Source of the DNA: Pannonibacter anstelovis
GTDB lineage: Bacteria > Pseudomonadota > Alphaproteobacteria > Rhizobiales > Stappiaceae
Reading direction: 5' to 3'
NCBI RefSeq assembly: GCF_036881715.1
Contig: NZ_JBAKBF010000002.1
Coordinates: forward strand, 186,001 to 250,000
DNA: 64,000 bases
Shown: in pieces, positions 25,080 through 33,893 of the stretch
How positions within the stretch are numbered: the stretch's first letter is position 1
Layout of the letters: the number at the start of each line of letters is the position of its first letter
Notes under the pieces: generated by a model
Told to the model about the DNA's origin: nothing
Database searches by the model: none
Seen by the model: the letters and a program-made list of their open reading frames with translations, nothing else
Made by a program: the position numbers and the translations under genes

Positions 25080-25303
25080 GCGGGAGAGGCTGGAGAAGTG
25101 CCTTGCAGCAATGCGGGAGCTGACACAGCGCCGAAGGAGCAACCACCCCGGAAACTCTCAGGCAAAAGGACCGCTTCGCTTTGACGCTCTGGAAAGCAGG
25201 CCTCGCATGCTGATGCGTGAGGCCTCACCGAAGGAGTAACCTTCCGGCGGCATGCGTGCGCCGGGCGGGAAATCTCTCAGGTACTCGGACAGAGGGGGTG
25301 CGG
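25080..25303 (+). promoter_or_regulatory. tandem glycine riboswitch controlling the gcv operon
   Basis: Two glycine aptamers lie in series upstream of gcvT. Aptamer 1 (about 25080-25192) has GGGAGAGGCTGG, GCCGAAGGAGC and ACTCTCAGGCAAAAGGACCG; aptamer 2 (about 25196-25303) has CACCGAAGGAGTAA and ATCTCTCAGGTACTCGGACAG. These are the conserved cores of the gcvT riboswitch class, which cooperatively binds two glycines and turns on glycine cleavage. The 50 bases to gcvT have no clear terminator, so control may be at translation initiation. Confidence 0.95.
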
Positions 25304-25352
25304 ATGGGCCGTGACAGGTCTGTCCTTGCGCCACTGACGACGAGGACCTTTG

Positions 25353-26519
25353 ATGGCCACGACTGATTCTGCGGCCGCCCCTGAGGCGGACCTGAAGCGT
25401 ACCCCCCTTCATGACCTGCATGTGGCGCTTGGCGCCCGCATGGTGCCTTTTGCGGGCTACGAGATGCCCGTGCAATATCCCTCCGGCATTCTCACCGAGC
25501 ACCTGCACACCCGCGCTGCCGCCGGTCTTTTCGACGTCTCGCACATGGGACAGGCCTGGCTCATCGGCCCGGATCACGCTACCACGGCCCGCGCGCTGGA
25601 AGCTCTTGTGCCCTCCAACATGGTGGAACTGGGCCGCGGCAAGCAGCGCTACACGGTTCTGCTCAACGCCGAAGGCGGCATCGTCGATGACCTGATGGTC
25701 ACCCGCCCGGTGGCTGAGGAAGATGATGGCCGCCTGTTCCTGGTGGTCAATGCCTCGCGCAAGGATGTGGACTATCCGTTGATCGCCGCAGCCCTGCCCG
25801 AAGGTGTCCGACTTGAAATCGTCGAGGACCGTGCTCTGATCGCGGTGCAGGGGCCGCAGGCTGTTGCCGCTGTCGCCCAGCACGCGCCGGAAGCCGGGGA
25901 CCTTGCCTTCATGAGCGCGGCATGGATGGACTTCGGCGGCATCCGCTGCCACGTCTCGCGCTCCGGTTACACCGGCGAGGACGGGGTGGAAATGTCTGTC
26001 CCGGCAGATGCTGCCGAAGCCATCGTCAAGTCGCTGCTGGCCGACGAGCGGGTGAAGCCGATTGGGCTTGGCGCGCGGGACAGCCTTCGCCTTGAGGCCG
26101 GGCTCTGCCTCTATGGCCATGACCTTGACGAGACCACGTCCCCGGTCGAAGGCGATATCACTTTCATCCTGCAGAAGCGCCGCCGCGAGGAAGGCGGTTT
26201 CCCCGGTGCGGCCCGTATCCAGGGCGAACTGGCGGATGGCCCTTCCTGCAAGCGTGTGGGCCTGAAGCTTGAGGGCCGTGCGCCCGCACGCGAGGGGGCC
26301 GAAATCCGCGTTCCTGGCGGCAGCGAGGCCATCGGCACCGTCACATCTGGCGGCTTTGCTCCGACGCTCGGCCAGCCTATTGCGATGGGCTATGTCGCTA
26401 CGGCCCATTCCGCCCCCGGCACGAAGCTTGCGCTCATTGTGCGCGGCAAGGAGCTGGAGGCCACCGTCACCACGATGCCTTTCGTGGAGCACCGCTACGT
26501 GCGCGCCGCCAAGGCGTGA
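25353..26519 (+). CDS. gcvT: glycine cleavage system T protein (aminomethyltransferase)
   Basis: A 388-residue tetrahydrofolate-dependent aminomethyltransferase that takes the methylamine from lipoyl-H protein and gives 5,10-methylene-THF and ammonia. Typical segments: PLHDLHVALGARMVPFAGYEMPVQY, FDVSHMGQ, SRSGYTGEDGVEM (folate-binding region) and GLGARDSLRLEAGLCLYGHDLDE. The start ATG 25353 is preceded by GAGGA. First gene of the operon, just downstream of the riboswitch. Confidence 0.97.
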   Translation: MATTDSAAAPEADLKRTPLHDLHVALGARMVPFAGYEMPVQYPSGILTEHLHTRAAAGLFDVSHMGQAWLIGPDHATTARALEALVPSNMVELGRGKQRYTVLLNAEGGIVDDLMVTRPVAEEDDGRLFLVVNASRKDVDYPLIAAALPEGVRLEIVEDRALIAVQGPQAVAAVAQHAPEAGDLAFMSAAWMDFGGIRCHVSRSGYTGEDGVEMSVPADAAEAIVKSLLADERVKPIGLGARDSLRLEAGLCLYGHDLDETTSPVEGDITFILQKRRREEGGFPGAARIQGELADGPSCKRVGLKLEGRAPAREGAEIRVPGGSEAIGTVTSGGFAPTLGQPIAMGYVATAHSAPGTKLALIVRGKELEATVTTMPFVEHRYVRAAKA

Positions 26520-26561
26520 GCCGATCAGAAACAGAATACCATCCAGTCTGGAGACCAGAGA

Positions 26562-26933
26562 ATGACGACCTATTACTCCAAGGATCATGAGTGGGTTGCC
26601 GTTGACGGCGGCGTGGCCACCGTCGGCATCACCACCTATGCACAGAGCCAGCTTGGCGATGTGGTCTATGTGGAACTGCCGGAAGTTGGCCGCACCGTCT
26701 CACAGGGCGATGATGCCGCCGTGGTGGAATCGGTGAAGGCCGCCAGCGAGGTTTATGCCCCGGTCAGCGGTGAGGTTGTCGAGGTCAACACCAAGCTTTC
26801 CGACAATCCGGCCAATGTGAATGAAGACCCTGAAGGTTCGGCCTGGTTCATGAAGCTGCGCATCTCCAACGAGGGCGAGCTTTCGGAACTGATGGATGAA
26901 GCGGCCTACAAGGCCTACGTGGGATCGCTTTAA
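26562..26933 (+). CDS. gcvH: glycine cleavage system H protein
   Basis: A 123-residue carrier protein. The lipoylated lysine is K59 in VVESVKAASEVYAPVSGEV. It shuttles the aminomethyl group between the P, T and L proteins. Length and sequence are standard; the gap from gcvT is 42 bases and GGAGACCAGAGA precedes the ATG. The L protein (lipoamide dehydrogenase) is not encoded here and is expected elsewhere. Confidence 0.97.
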   Translation: MTTYYSKDHEWVAVDGGVATVGITTYAQSQLGDVVYVELPEVGRTVSQGDDAAVVESVKAASEVYAPVSGEVVEVNTKLSDNPANVNEDPEGSAWFMKLRISNEGELSELMDEAAYKAYVGSL

Positions 26934-26936
26934 GCC

Positions 26937-27440
26937 ATGCCCGGCCACCTCTACACCGCCGAAGTGATCTGGCGCCGCGAGGGCGAGTTCCGCAACGGAC
27001 GCTACTCCCGCGGCCACACCTGGCGCTTTGACGGCGGTGTGGAGGTGCCAGCCTCTGCCTCGCCCACCGTCGTGCCGCTGCCCCATTCGGTGCCCGAAGC
27101 TGTGGACCCGGAAGAGGCCTTTGCTGCGGCCATCTCCTCCTGTCACATGATGACCTTCCTTGATCTGGCCCGCCGCGACGGGCTGCTGATCGAGGCTTAC
27201 GGGGACAGGGCAGAGGCGGAAATGAGCCGCATTGCGCCGGGGCGCATGGGCATCATCCGTGTCACCCTGCGCCCCGTGATGGCGATCATCGCGGACAGCC
27301 AGCCAGATCCGGCCCGGCTCGCCGAACTGCACGAGAAGGCGCATGAGATGTGCTTCATCGCCAACTCGGTGAAATGTGAAATCGTCGTGGCGCCCGGCCC
27401 GGTGCGCCTCGTTGCTCCGCAACCGCATGAAGGGACGTAA
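26937..27440 (+). CDS. OsmC/Ohr-family protein within the gcv operon
   Basis: A 167-residue OsmC-fold protein inserted three bases after gcvH and five before gcvPA. The two peroxidatic Cys of the family are C69 in AISSCHMMTFLDLA and C139 in AHEMCFIANSVK, at the expected ~70-residue spacing, so thiol peroxidase activity is plausible. The N-terminal HLYTAEVIWRREGEF matches the OsmC beta-strand start. Because its expression would follow glycine through the riboswitch, it may protect the lipoyl or folate chemistry of glycine cleavage; this is inference. It could also simply be a convenient passenger. Confidence 0.88.
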   Translation: MPGHLYTAEVIWRREGEFRNGRYSRGHTWRFDGGVEVPASASPTVVPLPHSVPEAVDPEEAFAAAISSCHMMTFLDLARRDGLLIEAYGDRAEAEMSRIAPGRMGIIRVTLRPVMAIIADSQPDPARLAELHEKAHEMCFIANSVKCEIVVAPGPVRLVAPQPHEGT

Positions 27441-27445
27441 ACCCG

Positions 27446-28792
27446 ATGCGTTATCTGCCGCTTTCCGACACTGACCGCGCCGACATGCTGGCGCGCGTCG
27501 GCGTGTCTTCGATTGATGACCTGTTTGCCGATATTCCGGAAGCCGCCCGCCTCAAGGGCCTCGTAGACCTGCCCAGGCGCAAGTCCGAGATCGAGGTGGA
27601 GCGCCACCTGAACCGCATGGCCGGCAAGAATGTCGCTGCCGGTTCCGTGCCCTTCTTCGTGGGGGCAGGCGCCTACCGCCATCACGTTCCGGCGACGGTG
27701 GATCACCTGATCCAGCGCTCCGAATTCCTCACCTCCTACACGCCCTATCAGCCGGAAATCACGCAAGGCACCCTGCAGTATCTGTTCGAGTTCCAGACGC
27801 AGGTGGCGCGCCTCACCGGCATGGAAGTGGCCAACGCCTCCATGTATGACGGCTCCACCGGCACCGGCGAAGCTGTGCTGATGGCCCACCGCGTCACCCG
27901 CCGCAACAAGGCGGTGCTCTCCGGCGGGCTGCATCCGCAGTACCGCGCCGTGGTTGAGGGCCTGTCGAACCTCTCCGGCGACAAGGTGGAAGCGCTTCCC
28001 GCCGATCCGATGGGCACCGAGGACATTCTGGCGGCCATCGACGGCGAGACGTCCTGCGTGGTCGTGCAGTCGCCGTCCTTCTATGGCCAGATCATCGACC
28101 TGCGGCCGATTGCCGAGAAGGCCCATGCCCATGGTGCACTGCTGATCGCCGTCTTCACCGAAGTGGTGTCGCTCGGGCTTATCGAGCCGGCCGGTACGCA
28201 GGGCGCGGATATCGTCGTCGGCGAAGGCCAGTCCATCGGCAATGGCCTCAATTTCGGCGGCCCTTACGTTGGCCTCTTCGCCACCAAGCAGAAGTACATG
28301 CGCCAGATGCCGGGACGGCTTTGCGGCGAGACCGTGGATGCGGAAGGCAAGCGCGGCTTCGTGCTGACGCTCTCCACCCGCGAGCAGCACATCCGCCGCG
28401 AGAAGGCGACGTCCAACATCTGCACCAACTCCGGCCTCTGCGCGCTGGCCTTCACCATCCACATGACGCTGCTGGGCGAAGCAGGGCTGACGCGCCTTGC
28501 CCGGATCAACCACGCCAATGCGGTGAAGCTGAAGAAGCTGCTGGCCGCCGTGCCGGGCGTTGAAGTGCTGAACAAGGCCTATTTCAACGAGTTCACCATC
28601 GCCCTGCCGAAGGTGGCGGATCAGGTTGTCGAGGCGCTTGCCGAACGGGGCATCCTTGCCGGTGTGCCGGTGTCGCGGCTGGAGCCGCGCAACAAGGACC
28701 TTGCGAACCTTCTCGTTGTCGCTTCGACCGAAATCAACACCGATGAAGACCGCGCTGCCTTCGCAGCCGCGCTCAAGGAGGTGCTGGCATGA
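27446..28792 (+). CDS. gcvPA: glycine dehydrogenase (decarboxylating) subunit 1
   Basis: A 448-residue N-terminal half of the P protein. Begins MRYLPLSDTDRADMLARVG and holds the conserved GAGAYRHHVPATVDHL, TPYQPEITQGTLQYLFEFQ and NASMYDGSTGTGEA segments. Together with subunit 2 it decarboxylates glycine using PLP and loads the H protein. The split form, in place of the single ~950-residue P protein, is one of two architectures found in bacteria. It overlaps gcvPB by four bases. Confidence 0.96.
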   Translation: MRYLPLSDTDRADMLARVGVSSIDDLFADIPEAARLKGLVDLPRRKSEIEVERHLNRMAGKNVAAGSVPFFVGAGAYRHHVPATVDHLIQRSEFLTSYTPYQPEITQGTLQYLFEFQTQVARLTGMEVANASMYDGSTGTGEAVLMAHRVTRRNKAVLSGGLHPQYRAVVEGLSNLSGDKVEALPADPMGTEDILAAIDGETSCVVVQSPSFYGQIIDLRPIAEKAHAHGALLIAVFTEVVSLGLIEPAGTQGADIVVGEGQSIGNGLNFGGPYVGLFATKQKYMRQMPGRLCGETVDAEGKRGFVLTLSTREQHIRREKATSNICTNSGLCALAFTIHMTLLGEAGLTRLARINHANAVKLKKLLAAVPGVEVLNKAYFNEFTIALPKVADQVVEALAERGILAGVPVSRLEPRNKDLANLLVVASTEINTDEDRAAFAAALKEVLA

Positions 28793-30381
28793 GCATGAAC
28801 ACTCAGGGACGCCCGACCGCTGCGGGCGATGCGGGCGCGGCATTCCGGCCCAAGACCTTCACCGGAAACCGTGCGCTCGACATGGAAGAGCCGCTGCTGT
28901 TTGAGATCGGCCGCCTGGATGTGACGGGCGTTGATCTGGACGAGCCGGAGGCTTTCGAGGCGGAGCTGGGCATCCACGCCCGCACGGCGAAGATCGGCCT
29001 GCCGGGCCTCTCCGAACCGGAGACGATGCGCCATTACGTGCGCTTGTCGCGCAACAATTACGCGATTGATGCCGGGCTCTATCCGCTCGGTTCCTGCACC
29101 ATGAAGCACAACCCGCGCCTCAACGAAAAGATGGCGCGTGTACCGGGCTTTGGCGACATTCATCCGCTGCAGCCGCTGTCCACCGTCAAGGGTGCGGTGG
29201 AGCTCATCTCCGAGCTTGGTGACTGGCTGATGGAATTGACCGGCACCACCGCCGTGGCCATGAGCCCGAAGGCTGGTGCCCACGGCGAGCAGTGCGGCAT
29301 GATGGCGATCAAGGCCGCGCATATCGCTGCCGGCCGTGATCCGAAGATCGTGCTGGTGCCGGAAAGCGCCCATGGCACCAACCCGGCCACCGCTGCGCTC
29401 CTCGGATTCAAGGTCGTCACCATTGACGCCAAGGAAGACGGCACGGTGGATCTGGCCTCGGTGAAGAAGGCGATTGCCGAGAATGACGGCAACATCGCGG
29501 CCATCATGCTGACCAACCCGAACACCTGCGGGCTGTTCGAGCGCGACATCATGGAGATTGCCGCCGCCATCCACGCCGCCAATGCCTATTTCTACTGCGA
29601 CGGCGCCAACTTCAACGCCATCGTCGGCAAGGCGCGTCCGGGGGATCTGGGCATCGATGCGATGCACATCAACCTGCACAAGACCTTCTCCACCCCGCAT
29701 GGCGGCGGCGGCCCGGGCTCCGGTCCGGTGGTGCTGTCTCAGCGCCTCGCTCCCTTCGCGCCGCTGCCTTTTGTCCGCAAGTCGGACAGCGGGCTGGAAC
29801 TGGTGGAAACGGAAGCCGGCCTCAAGGATGGCGAGAAGCCGTTTGGCCGCATGACGGCCTTCCACGGCCAGATGGGCATGTTCGTGCGCGCGCTGACCTA
29901 CATGCTGAGCCACGGCTCGGACGGTTTGCGTCAGGCCTCCGAGGATGCGGTGCTGAACGCGAACTATGTCCGCGTTGGCCTGCAGGACCTGATGAGCCTG
30001 CCCTTCGGCGAGCGCCCCTGCATGCACGAGGTGCTCTTCGACGACAGCTTCCTGAAGGACACCGGCGTCACCACGCTCGACTTCGCCAAGGCGATGATCG
30101 ACGAGGGCTATCACCCGATGACCATGTACTTCCCGCTGGTGGTGCATGGCGCGATGCTGATCGAGCCGACCGAGTCCGAAAGCCGTGCTGCCCTCGACCT
30201 GTTCGTTGCCACGCTGCGTGACCTCGTCATGTCGGCTAAGCGCGGCGAGACGGAGCGCTTCACCGGGGCGCCTTACCTCGCCCCGCGCCGCCGCCTCGAC
30301 GAGACCCGTGCCGCCCGTAGCCCGGTTCTGACCTATCAGGATCCGGCCCCTGCCATGGTTACCCCGGCGGCTGCCGAATAA
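28789..30381 (+). CDS. gcvPB: glycine dehydrogenase (decarboxylating) subunit 2
   Basis: A 530-residue C-terminal half of the P protein carrying the cofactor site. The PLP lysine is in MHINLHKTFSTPHGGGGPG; MSPKAGAHGEQCG and SAHGTNPATAALLGFKVV are other family segments. The N-terminal ~25 residues are a variable extension before the conserved LFEIGR. Its ATG overlaps the TGA of gcvPA, so subunits are translationally coupled at equal ratio. A strong terminator follows. Confidence 0.96.
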   Translation: MSMNTQGRPTAAGDAGAAFRPKTFTGNRALDMEEPLLFEIGRLDVTGVDLDEPEAFEAELGIHARTAKIGLPGLSEPETMRHYVRLSRNNYAIDAGLYPLGSCTMKHNPRLNEKMARVPGFGDIHPLQPLSTVKGAVELISELGDWLMELTGTTAVAMSPKAGAHGEQCGMMAIKAAHIAAGRDPKIVLVPESAHGTNPATAALLGFKVVTIDAKEDGTVDLASVKKAIAENDGNIAAIMLTNPNTCGLFERDIMEIAAAIHAANAYFYCDGANFNAIVGKARPGDLGIDAMHINLHKTFSTPHGGGGPGSGPVVLSQRLAPFAPLPFVRKSDSGLELVETEAGLKDGEKPFGRMTAFHGQMGMFVRALTYMLSHGSDGLRQASEDAVLNANYVRVGLQDLMSLPFGERPCMHEVLFDDSFLKDTGVTTLDFAKAMIDEGYHPMTMYFPLVVHGAMLIEPTESESRAALDLFVATLRDLVMSAKRGETERFTGAPYLAPRRRLDETRAARSPVLTYQDPAPAMVTPAAAE

Positions 30382-30403
30382 GCCCCGGCAAGGCCCAAAA
30401 CAC

Positions 30404-30437
30404 AAAGCCCCGCAGCGTCAGCGCTGCGGGGCTTTTT
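30404..30437 (+). terminator. gcv operon terminator
   Basis: A 14-bp stem AAAGCCCCGCAGCG / CGCTGCGGGGCTTT with a 4-base loop, followed by TTTTT, 22 bases after the gcvPB stop. A textbook intrinsic terminator. Confidence 0.95.
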
Positions 30438-30484
30438 CGTCTAGGCGGGCCGATAAGGATCGAAGCAAGGGCTCTGTCCGTATC

Positions 30485-30994
30485 TCACTTTCCAGGCAGG
30501 TCACGCCCGAGGCGCCAGATGCCGTAGCCGGTGGCGATGAGGGTCAGGCCGCTGACTACCGTTCGTATCTGGTTGAAGGTCTGCCAGCGGGGGGAGTAAG
30601 CCTGCCAGATCGCGCGGGCCTCCTCGATGCTGTCCGGCACGCTGACGAGGGCCAGGGCCTCGTTCATCGGCACGTTGAAGCGCATCGTTAGAACCAGGCC
30701 TCCCAGAAAGTACAGAAGCCCCCCTGCCAGGAATGCAACACCTGCGCTGCGCGCCTTCAGCCGCAGGGCCAGCAGCCCGGTCAGGGCCAGCACGACCGGC
30801 GTGGCAAAGAACGCCGGCGCGAAGACGGAATTGCGGACGGAGCCGTTCATAGCTTGCATCGCGGCGATCGCGACACGCGGATCTGCCGCATCCAGCCCCC
30901 ACATGGTCGAACAGACCCAGGCATAGAAGAAACCGAATATCGCTCCGGAAAGGATGAGTGACAGGCCGGCGGCGGCCAGACAGATGCGTTTCAT
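30485..30994 (-). CDS. DUF1772 membrane protein
   Basis: A 169-residue protein with four predicted transmembrane helices (AAAGLSLILSGAIFGFFYAW, FAPAFFATPVVLALTGLLAL, AGVAFLAGGLLYFLGGLVLT and a C-terminal IRTVVSGLTLIATGYGIW). The layout with NVPMNEAL in the third loop is DUF1772, a family related to fungal anthrone oxygenases but of unknown bacterial function. ATG 30994 has GAGGGAG nine bases upstream. It is divergent from the MarR-family gene across a shared operator region, so it is the likely regulatory target. Confidence 0.8.
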   Translation of the reverse strand: MKRICLAAAGLSLILSGAIFGFFYAWVCSTMWGLDAADPRVAIAAMQAMNGSVRNSVFAPAFFATPVVLALTGLLALRLKARSAGVAFLAGGLLYFLGGLVLTMRFNVPMNEALALVSVPDSIEEARAIWQAYSPRWQTFNQIRTVVSGLTLIATGYGIWRLGRDLPGK

Positions 30995-31073
30995 GCGGTT
31001 CAACTCCCTCGCATGGCTGCCCCAGCCAAATCCGTCTGCCCGATGTCATTCTAGCAGCAGCATGCGCATCATT

Positions 31074-31156
31074 TTGTCGAAACTTGTCGCAGCGGGTAAC
31101 AGGTTGTCGCAGAATAAGATGACAATTTTATTGTCATACTGACATTTTTCATGTCA
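31074..31156. promoter_or_regulatory. MarR operator array between DUF1772 gene and marR-like gene
   Basis: Two perfect palindromes lie side by side: TGACAATTTTATTGTCA (31120-31136) and TGACATTTTTCATGTCA (31140-31156), centres 20 bases apart, so bound dimers would lie on the same helix face. To the left are single half-sites TTGTCG at 31074, 31084 and 31104, spaced 10 and 20 bases. The array covers the probable promoters of both divergent genes and reaches to nine bases before the regulator's ATG, fitting autoregulation. Confidence 0.75.
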
Positions 31157-31165
31157 ATATGCCGC

Positions 31166-31657
31166 ATGACTAATGCTGATCCCGATGACGCAGCCACGCG
31201 GCTTTATGACCTCGTCCGGCTGATCCGCCCGGCCCACCGCCGTCTGGCGCGCTCTGTTGCAGCCCATCTTGATGGCACAGGTATCGGGCTCGGTGCACGC
31301 GCTGTGCTGGAGCTGTTGCACGGCAATGATCCGGCCGGCCTGAGTGTGCCCGACGTTGCACGGCGGCTGTTTCTTGCCCGCCAGCAGATCCAGCTCGCGA
31401 TGGATGGGCTCGAGCGGGATGGCCTTGTCGTTCGCCGGTCCAATCCGGCACACCGGCGCTCGCCCTTGTTCGGCTTGACGCAGCGAGGACAGGACGTCTT
31501 CACCGCCATTCATGCGCGGGAGCTTGAGGTGCTTGGCGGCATTGCCGGTGGCCTTGCTTCGGCAGACGTGGCCGCAGCGCGGACTGTCATGCAGGCGTTG
31601 GTCGATGGCTTTGGTGCTTATGAAGATGACCCGGATGCACCCGCCGGGCTTGCCTGA
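31166..31657 (+). CDS. MarR-family transcriptional regulator
   Basis: A 163-residue winged-helix repressor. The DNA-recognition helix region is LSVPDVARRLFLARQQIQLAMDGLERDGLVVRR, followed by the wing NPAHRRSPLFGLTQRG. The ATG at 31166 is chosen over ATG 31151 because the latter lies inside the second operator palindrome. MarR proteins usually bind small phenolic or oxidising ligands and repress a divergent gene plus their own; the DUF1772 gene fits that place. The ligand is unknown. Confidence 0.9.
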   Translation: MTNADPDDAATRLYDLVRLIRPAHRRLARSVAAHLDGTGIGLGARAVLELLHGNDPAGLSVPDVARRLFLARQQIQLAMDGLERDGLVVRRSNPAHRRSPLFGLTQRGQDVFTAIHARELEVLGGIAGGLASADVAAARTVMQALVDGFGAYEDDPDAPAGLA

Positions 31658-31699
31658 ACGGGACCGGGAACAGATCGAGGAAGACAGGGAGCTGGTATC

Positions 31700-32371
31700 T
31701 TGGAAACTGCAATCTATGGCCTGATGGCTGGAGGGGCTGTCCTCGTTCTCGCTCTTTCGGTCTACGCCTTTCGGGAACTCGCGGCCATCAGCCGCCCGAC
31801 GGCAGGTCCAGCAATCGACAGTGAGGAGCGGCCAAACCGGGCGCTGCTGCTGATTGACTTGCAAGGCGATTTTTCCCGCCGCACGGGTAAGGGCGCCTAT
31901 GGGGAGACTGTGCGCGCCGCAGCCGTGGCCCGGGCAAATACGCTTGCGGCTGAAGCCCGGCGCCTGGGAGAGCCGGTGATTGTGGTGCGTCATGTCTGGC
32001 ATGGCTGGCCCGCGCGACTTGCTGCCCGCCTCGCGCTCGGCGGCGCAGGCAATCCCGGCCGCAAGGGGCTGGCGCTTGATCCCGATCTGCATCCAGGCGA
32101 GGCGATCGACATCGTCAAGCACGTCGGCGACAGCTTTTCCGTTCCGGACCTGTCCGCGCATCTCGAGCGCCTGAAGGTCGGATCGCTGCGGCTTGCCGGC
32201 CTTGATGCGTGCCACTGCGTGCAGCTGACAGCGCGGGGCGCAGCCGCGCGGGGCTACAAGGTCGAGATCGTCGACGATGCCGTTCTCGCTTCTGTGCCGG
32301 CTGACTGGCAGGTGTTGAAGCCAAAGCTCATCGCGGAGGGCATCCGGATTACCCCTGCACCGGTGGCTTGA
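31700..32371 (+). CDS. membrane-anchored isochorismatase-family cysteine hydrolase
   Basis: A 223-residue protein with an N-terminal transmembrane helix (~6-25, AGGAVLVLALSVYAF) and a cysteine-hydrolase domain. The triad is visible as Asp in LLIDLQGDF (residue ~53), Lys in VKHVGDSF and Cys in GLDACHCVQLTARG. The family hydrolyses amides such as nicotinamide or cleaves isochorismate. The start TTG at 31700 has AGGGAG upstream; ATG 31724 is an alternative that keeps the helix. The 42-base gap from the MarR-family gene suggests co-transcription. Having a membrane anchor is unusual for the family. Confidence 0.78.
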   Translation: METAIYGLMAGGAVLVLALSVYAFRELAAISRPTAGPAIDSEERPNRALLLIDLQGDFSRRTGKGAYGETVRAAAVARANTLAAEARRLGEPVIVVRHVWHGWPARLAARLALGGAGNPGRKGLALDPDLHPGEAIDIVKHVGDSFSVPDLSAHLERLKVGSLRLAGLDACHCVQLTARGAAARGYKVEIVDDAVLASVPADWQVLKPKLIAEGIRITPAPVA

Positions 32372-32495
32372 CAGGCAGCATGGTTCCGGGGCATCTAATT
32401 CGCCATGATCAAGACCGCCGCCACCTTCGTGTATTTTTATTACGTCACCTCCATACCGGCGGCTGCGTAGGATCTTGCTCATTTGATCAAACCCG

Positions 32496-32523
32496 AAAAA
32501 GCCGCCGCGTCAGGCGGCTTTTT
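32496..32523 (+). terminator. intrinsic terminator upstream of tyrS
   Basis: Stem AAAAAGCCGCC / GGCGGCTTTTT with loop GCGTCA. It ends the cysteine-hydrolase transcript, or attenuates tyrS, whose start is 50 bases further on. Confidence 0.9.
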
Positions 32524-32573
32524 GGTTTTCAAAGGCTCTCCTGACAGGGGCAAACTCCCGAAGGAAGCCGCAA

Positions 32574-33851
32574 GTGACCCAGCATATGATCGAGGCCGGA
32601 AAACCGGCCAGCCCGCTCAAGTCCGAAGCTCTGCAGGTGCTGTTCGAGCGCGGGCTCGTCAACCAGACCACGGAACTGGAGGCGCTGGATACGCGCCTCG
32701 CGGAAGGGCCCGTTACGGTCTATGCCGGTTTTGATGCCACGGCTGCGAGCCTGCATGTTGGCCACCTGATGCCGCTGATGACCATGCGCTGGCTGCAGAA
32801 GCTCGGCCACCGGCCCATCATCGTGCTGGGCGGCGGCACCAGCCAGGTGGGTGATCCCAGCTTCCGCAATGAGGCCCGGCCGCTTCTGGAAAAGCAGCAG
32901 ATTGCCGCCAACATCGCCGGCATCCGCCGCTCTGTGGAGACGCTGATCGACTTCTCCGGCGCGGAAGGGGCTCTACTGGTGGACAATGCCGACTGGCTGA
33001 CGGAAGTGAAGTTCCTCGAATTCCTGCGCGATTACGGCAGCCATTTCACCGTCAACCGCATGATGACCTTCGACAGCGTCAAGTCCCGGCTTGAGGCGCA
33101 GATGCCGCTGACTGTGCTGGAATTCTGCTACATGATGCTGCAGGCGGTGGATTTTCTGGAACTCTCCCGCCGCCATGGCTGCAGCCTTCAGGTCGGCGGC
33201 TCGGACCAGTGGGGCAATATCATCAACGGTGTTGAACTTGGCCGCCGCGACGGGCGCAAGCTGCACGGGCTGACCGTGCCGCTGGTGACCACGGCGAGCG
33301 GCGCCAAGATGGGCAAGACGGCAGCGGGCGCCGTGTGGCTGCATCCGGAGCATCTGTCGCCCTTCGGCTTCTGGCAGTTCTGGCGCAACACGGCAGATGC
33401 GGACGTGCCGCGCTTCCTGCGGCTTTTCACCGAGCTGCCCCTGAGCGAGGTGGAGCGCCTGTCCGATCTGCAAGGCGCCGAACTCAATGAGGTGAAGAAG
33501 CTGCTGGCGACCCATGTCACCGGCATCGTCCACGGTGCCGATGCCGCCCGCCACGCGCTAGAGCAGGGCGATGCGCTGTTCTCCGGCGACGACATGAACG
33601 CCGAGCCGACGCATACCCTGCCGCTTACCATGCTGGCGCAGGATCTGGGCTTGCTTGAGTTGCTTGTTGCCACGGGCTTTGCCGCCTCCAACAGCGACGC
33701 CCGGCGTCTGGTCGAAGGCGGCGGCGTCCGCCTCAACGGCAATGTCGCCGACGATCCGCGCCGCCGCATTTCCAGCGGCGATCTGGGCGCCAACGACCGC
33801 CTGACCCTCGCCGCCGGCAAACGCCGCAAGGCGCTGGTGGCGTTCGGGTAA
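32574..33851 (+). CDS. tyrS: tyrosyl-tRNA synthetase
   Basis: A 425-residue class I synthetase. The HIGH motif appears as LHVGHLMPL (residue ~60) and the KMSKS loop as AKMGKTAAG (residue ~245). VYAGFDATA and GGSDQWGNI line the tyrosine site, and the C-terminal S4-like domain ends DDPRRRISSGDL.. RLTLAAGKRRKALV. The GTG start is preceded by AAGGAAG. Standard length; no regulatory T-box is seen in its leader, as expected outside Firmicutes. Confidence 0.96.
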   Translation: MTQHMIEAGKPASPLKSEALQVLFERGLVNQTTELEALDTRLAEGPVTVYAGFDATAASLHVGHLMPLMTMRWLQKLGHRPIIVLGGGTSQVGDPSFRNEARPLLEKQQIAANIAGIRRSVETLIDFSGAEGALLVDNADWLTEVKFLEFLRDYGSHFTVNRMMTFDSVKSRLEAQMPLTVLEFCYMMLQAVDFLELSRRHGCSLQVGGSDQWGNIINGVELGRRDGRKLHGLTVPLVTTASGAKMGKTAAGAVWLHPEHLSPFGFWQFWRNTADADVPRFLRLFTELPLSEVERLSDLQGAELNEVKKLLATHVTGIVHGADAARHALEQGDALFSGDDMNAEPTHTLPLTMLAQDLGLLELLVATGFAASNSDARRLVEGGGVRLNGNVADDPRRRISSGDLGANDRLTLAAGKRRKALVAFG

Positions 33852-33860
33852 ACACAGAAA

Positions 33861-33886
33861 CGGCGGCGGGGTGTGGCCCGCCGCCG
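33861..33886. terminator. bidirectional terminator between tyrS and the arsenic operon
   Basis: Perfect 10-bp stem CGGCGGCGGG / CCCGCCGCCG with loop GTGTGG between two convergent genes. On the leftward strand it is followed by TTTCTGTGTTT, so it best ends the ars transcript. Confidence 0.8.
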
Positions 33887-33893
33887 CTTCGGT

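Noticed and set aside
28621..30405. A ~590-codon frame opposite gcvPB
   Set aside because: Covered by a conserved gene; composition typical of antisense frames in GC-rich DNA.
32372..32573. T-box or other riboswitch before tyrS
   Set aside because: Only a simple terminator hairpin is present; none of the conserved T-box elements is seen.
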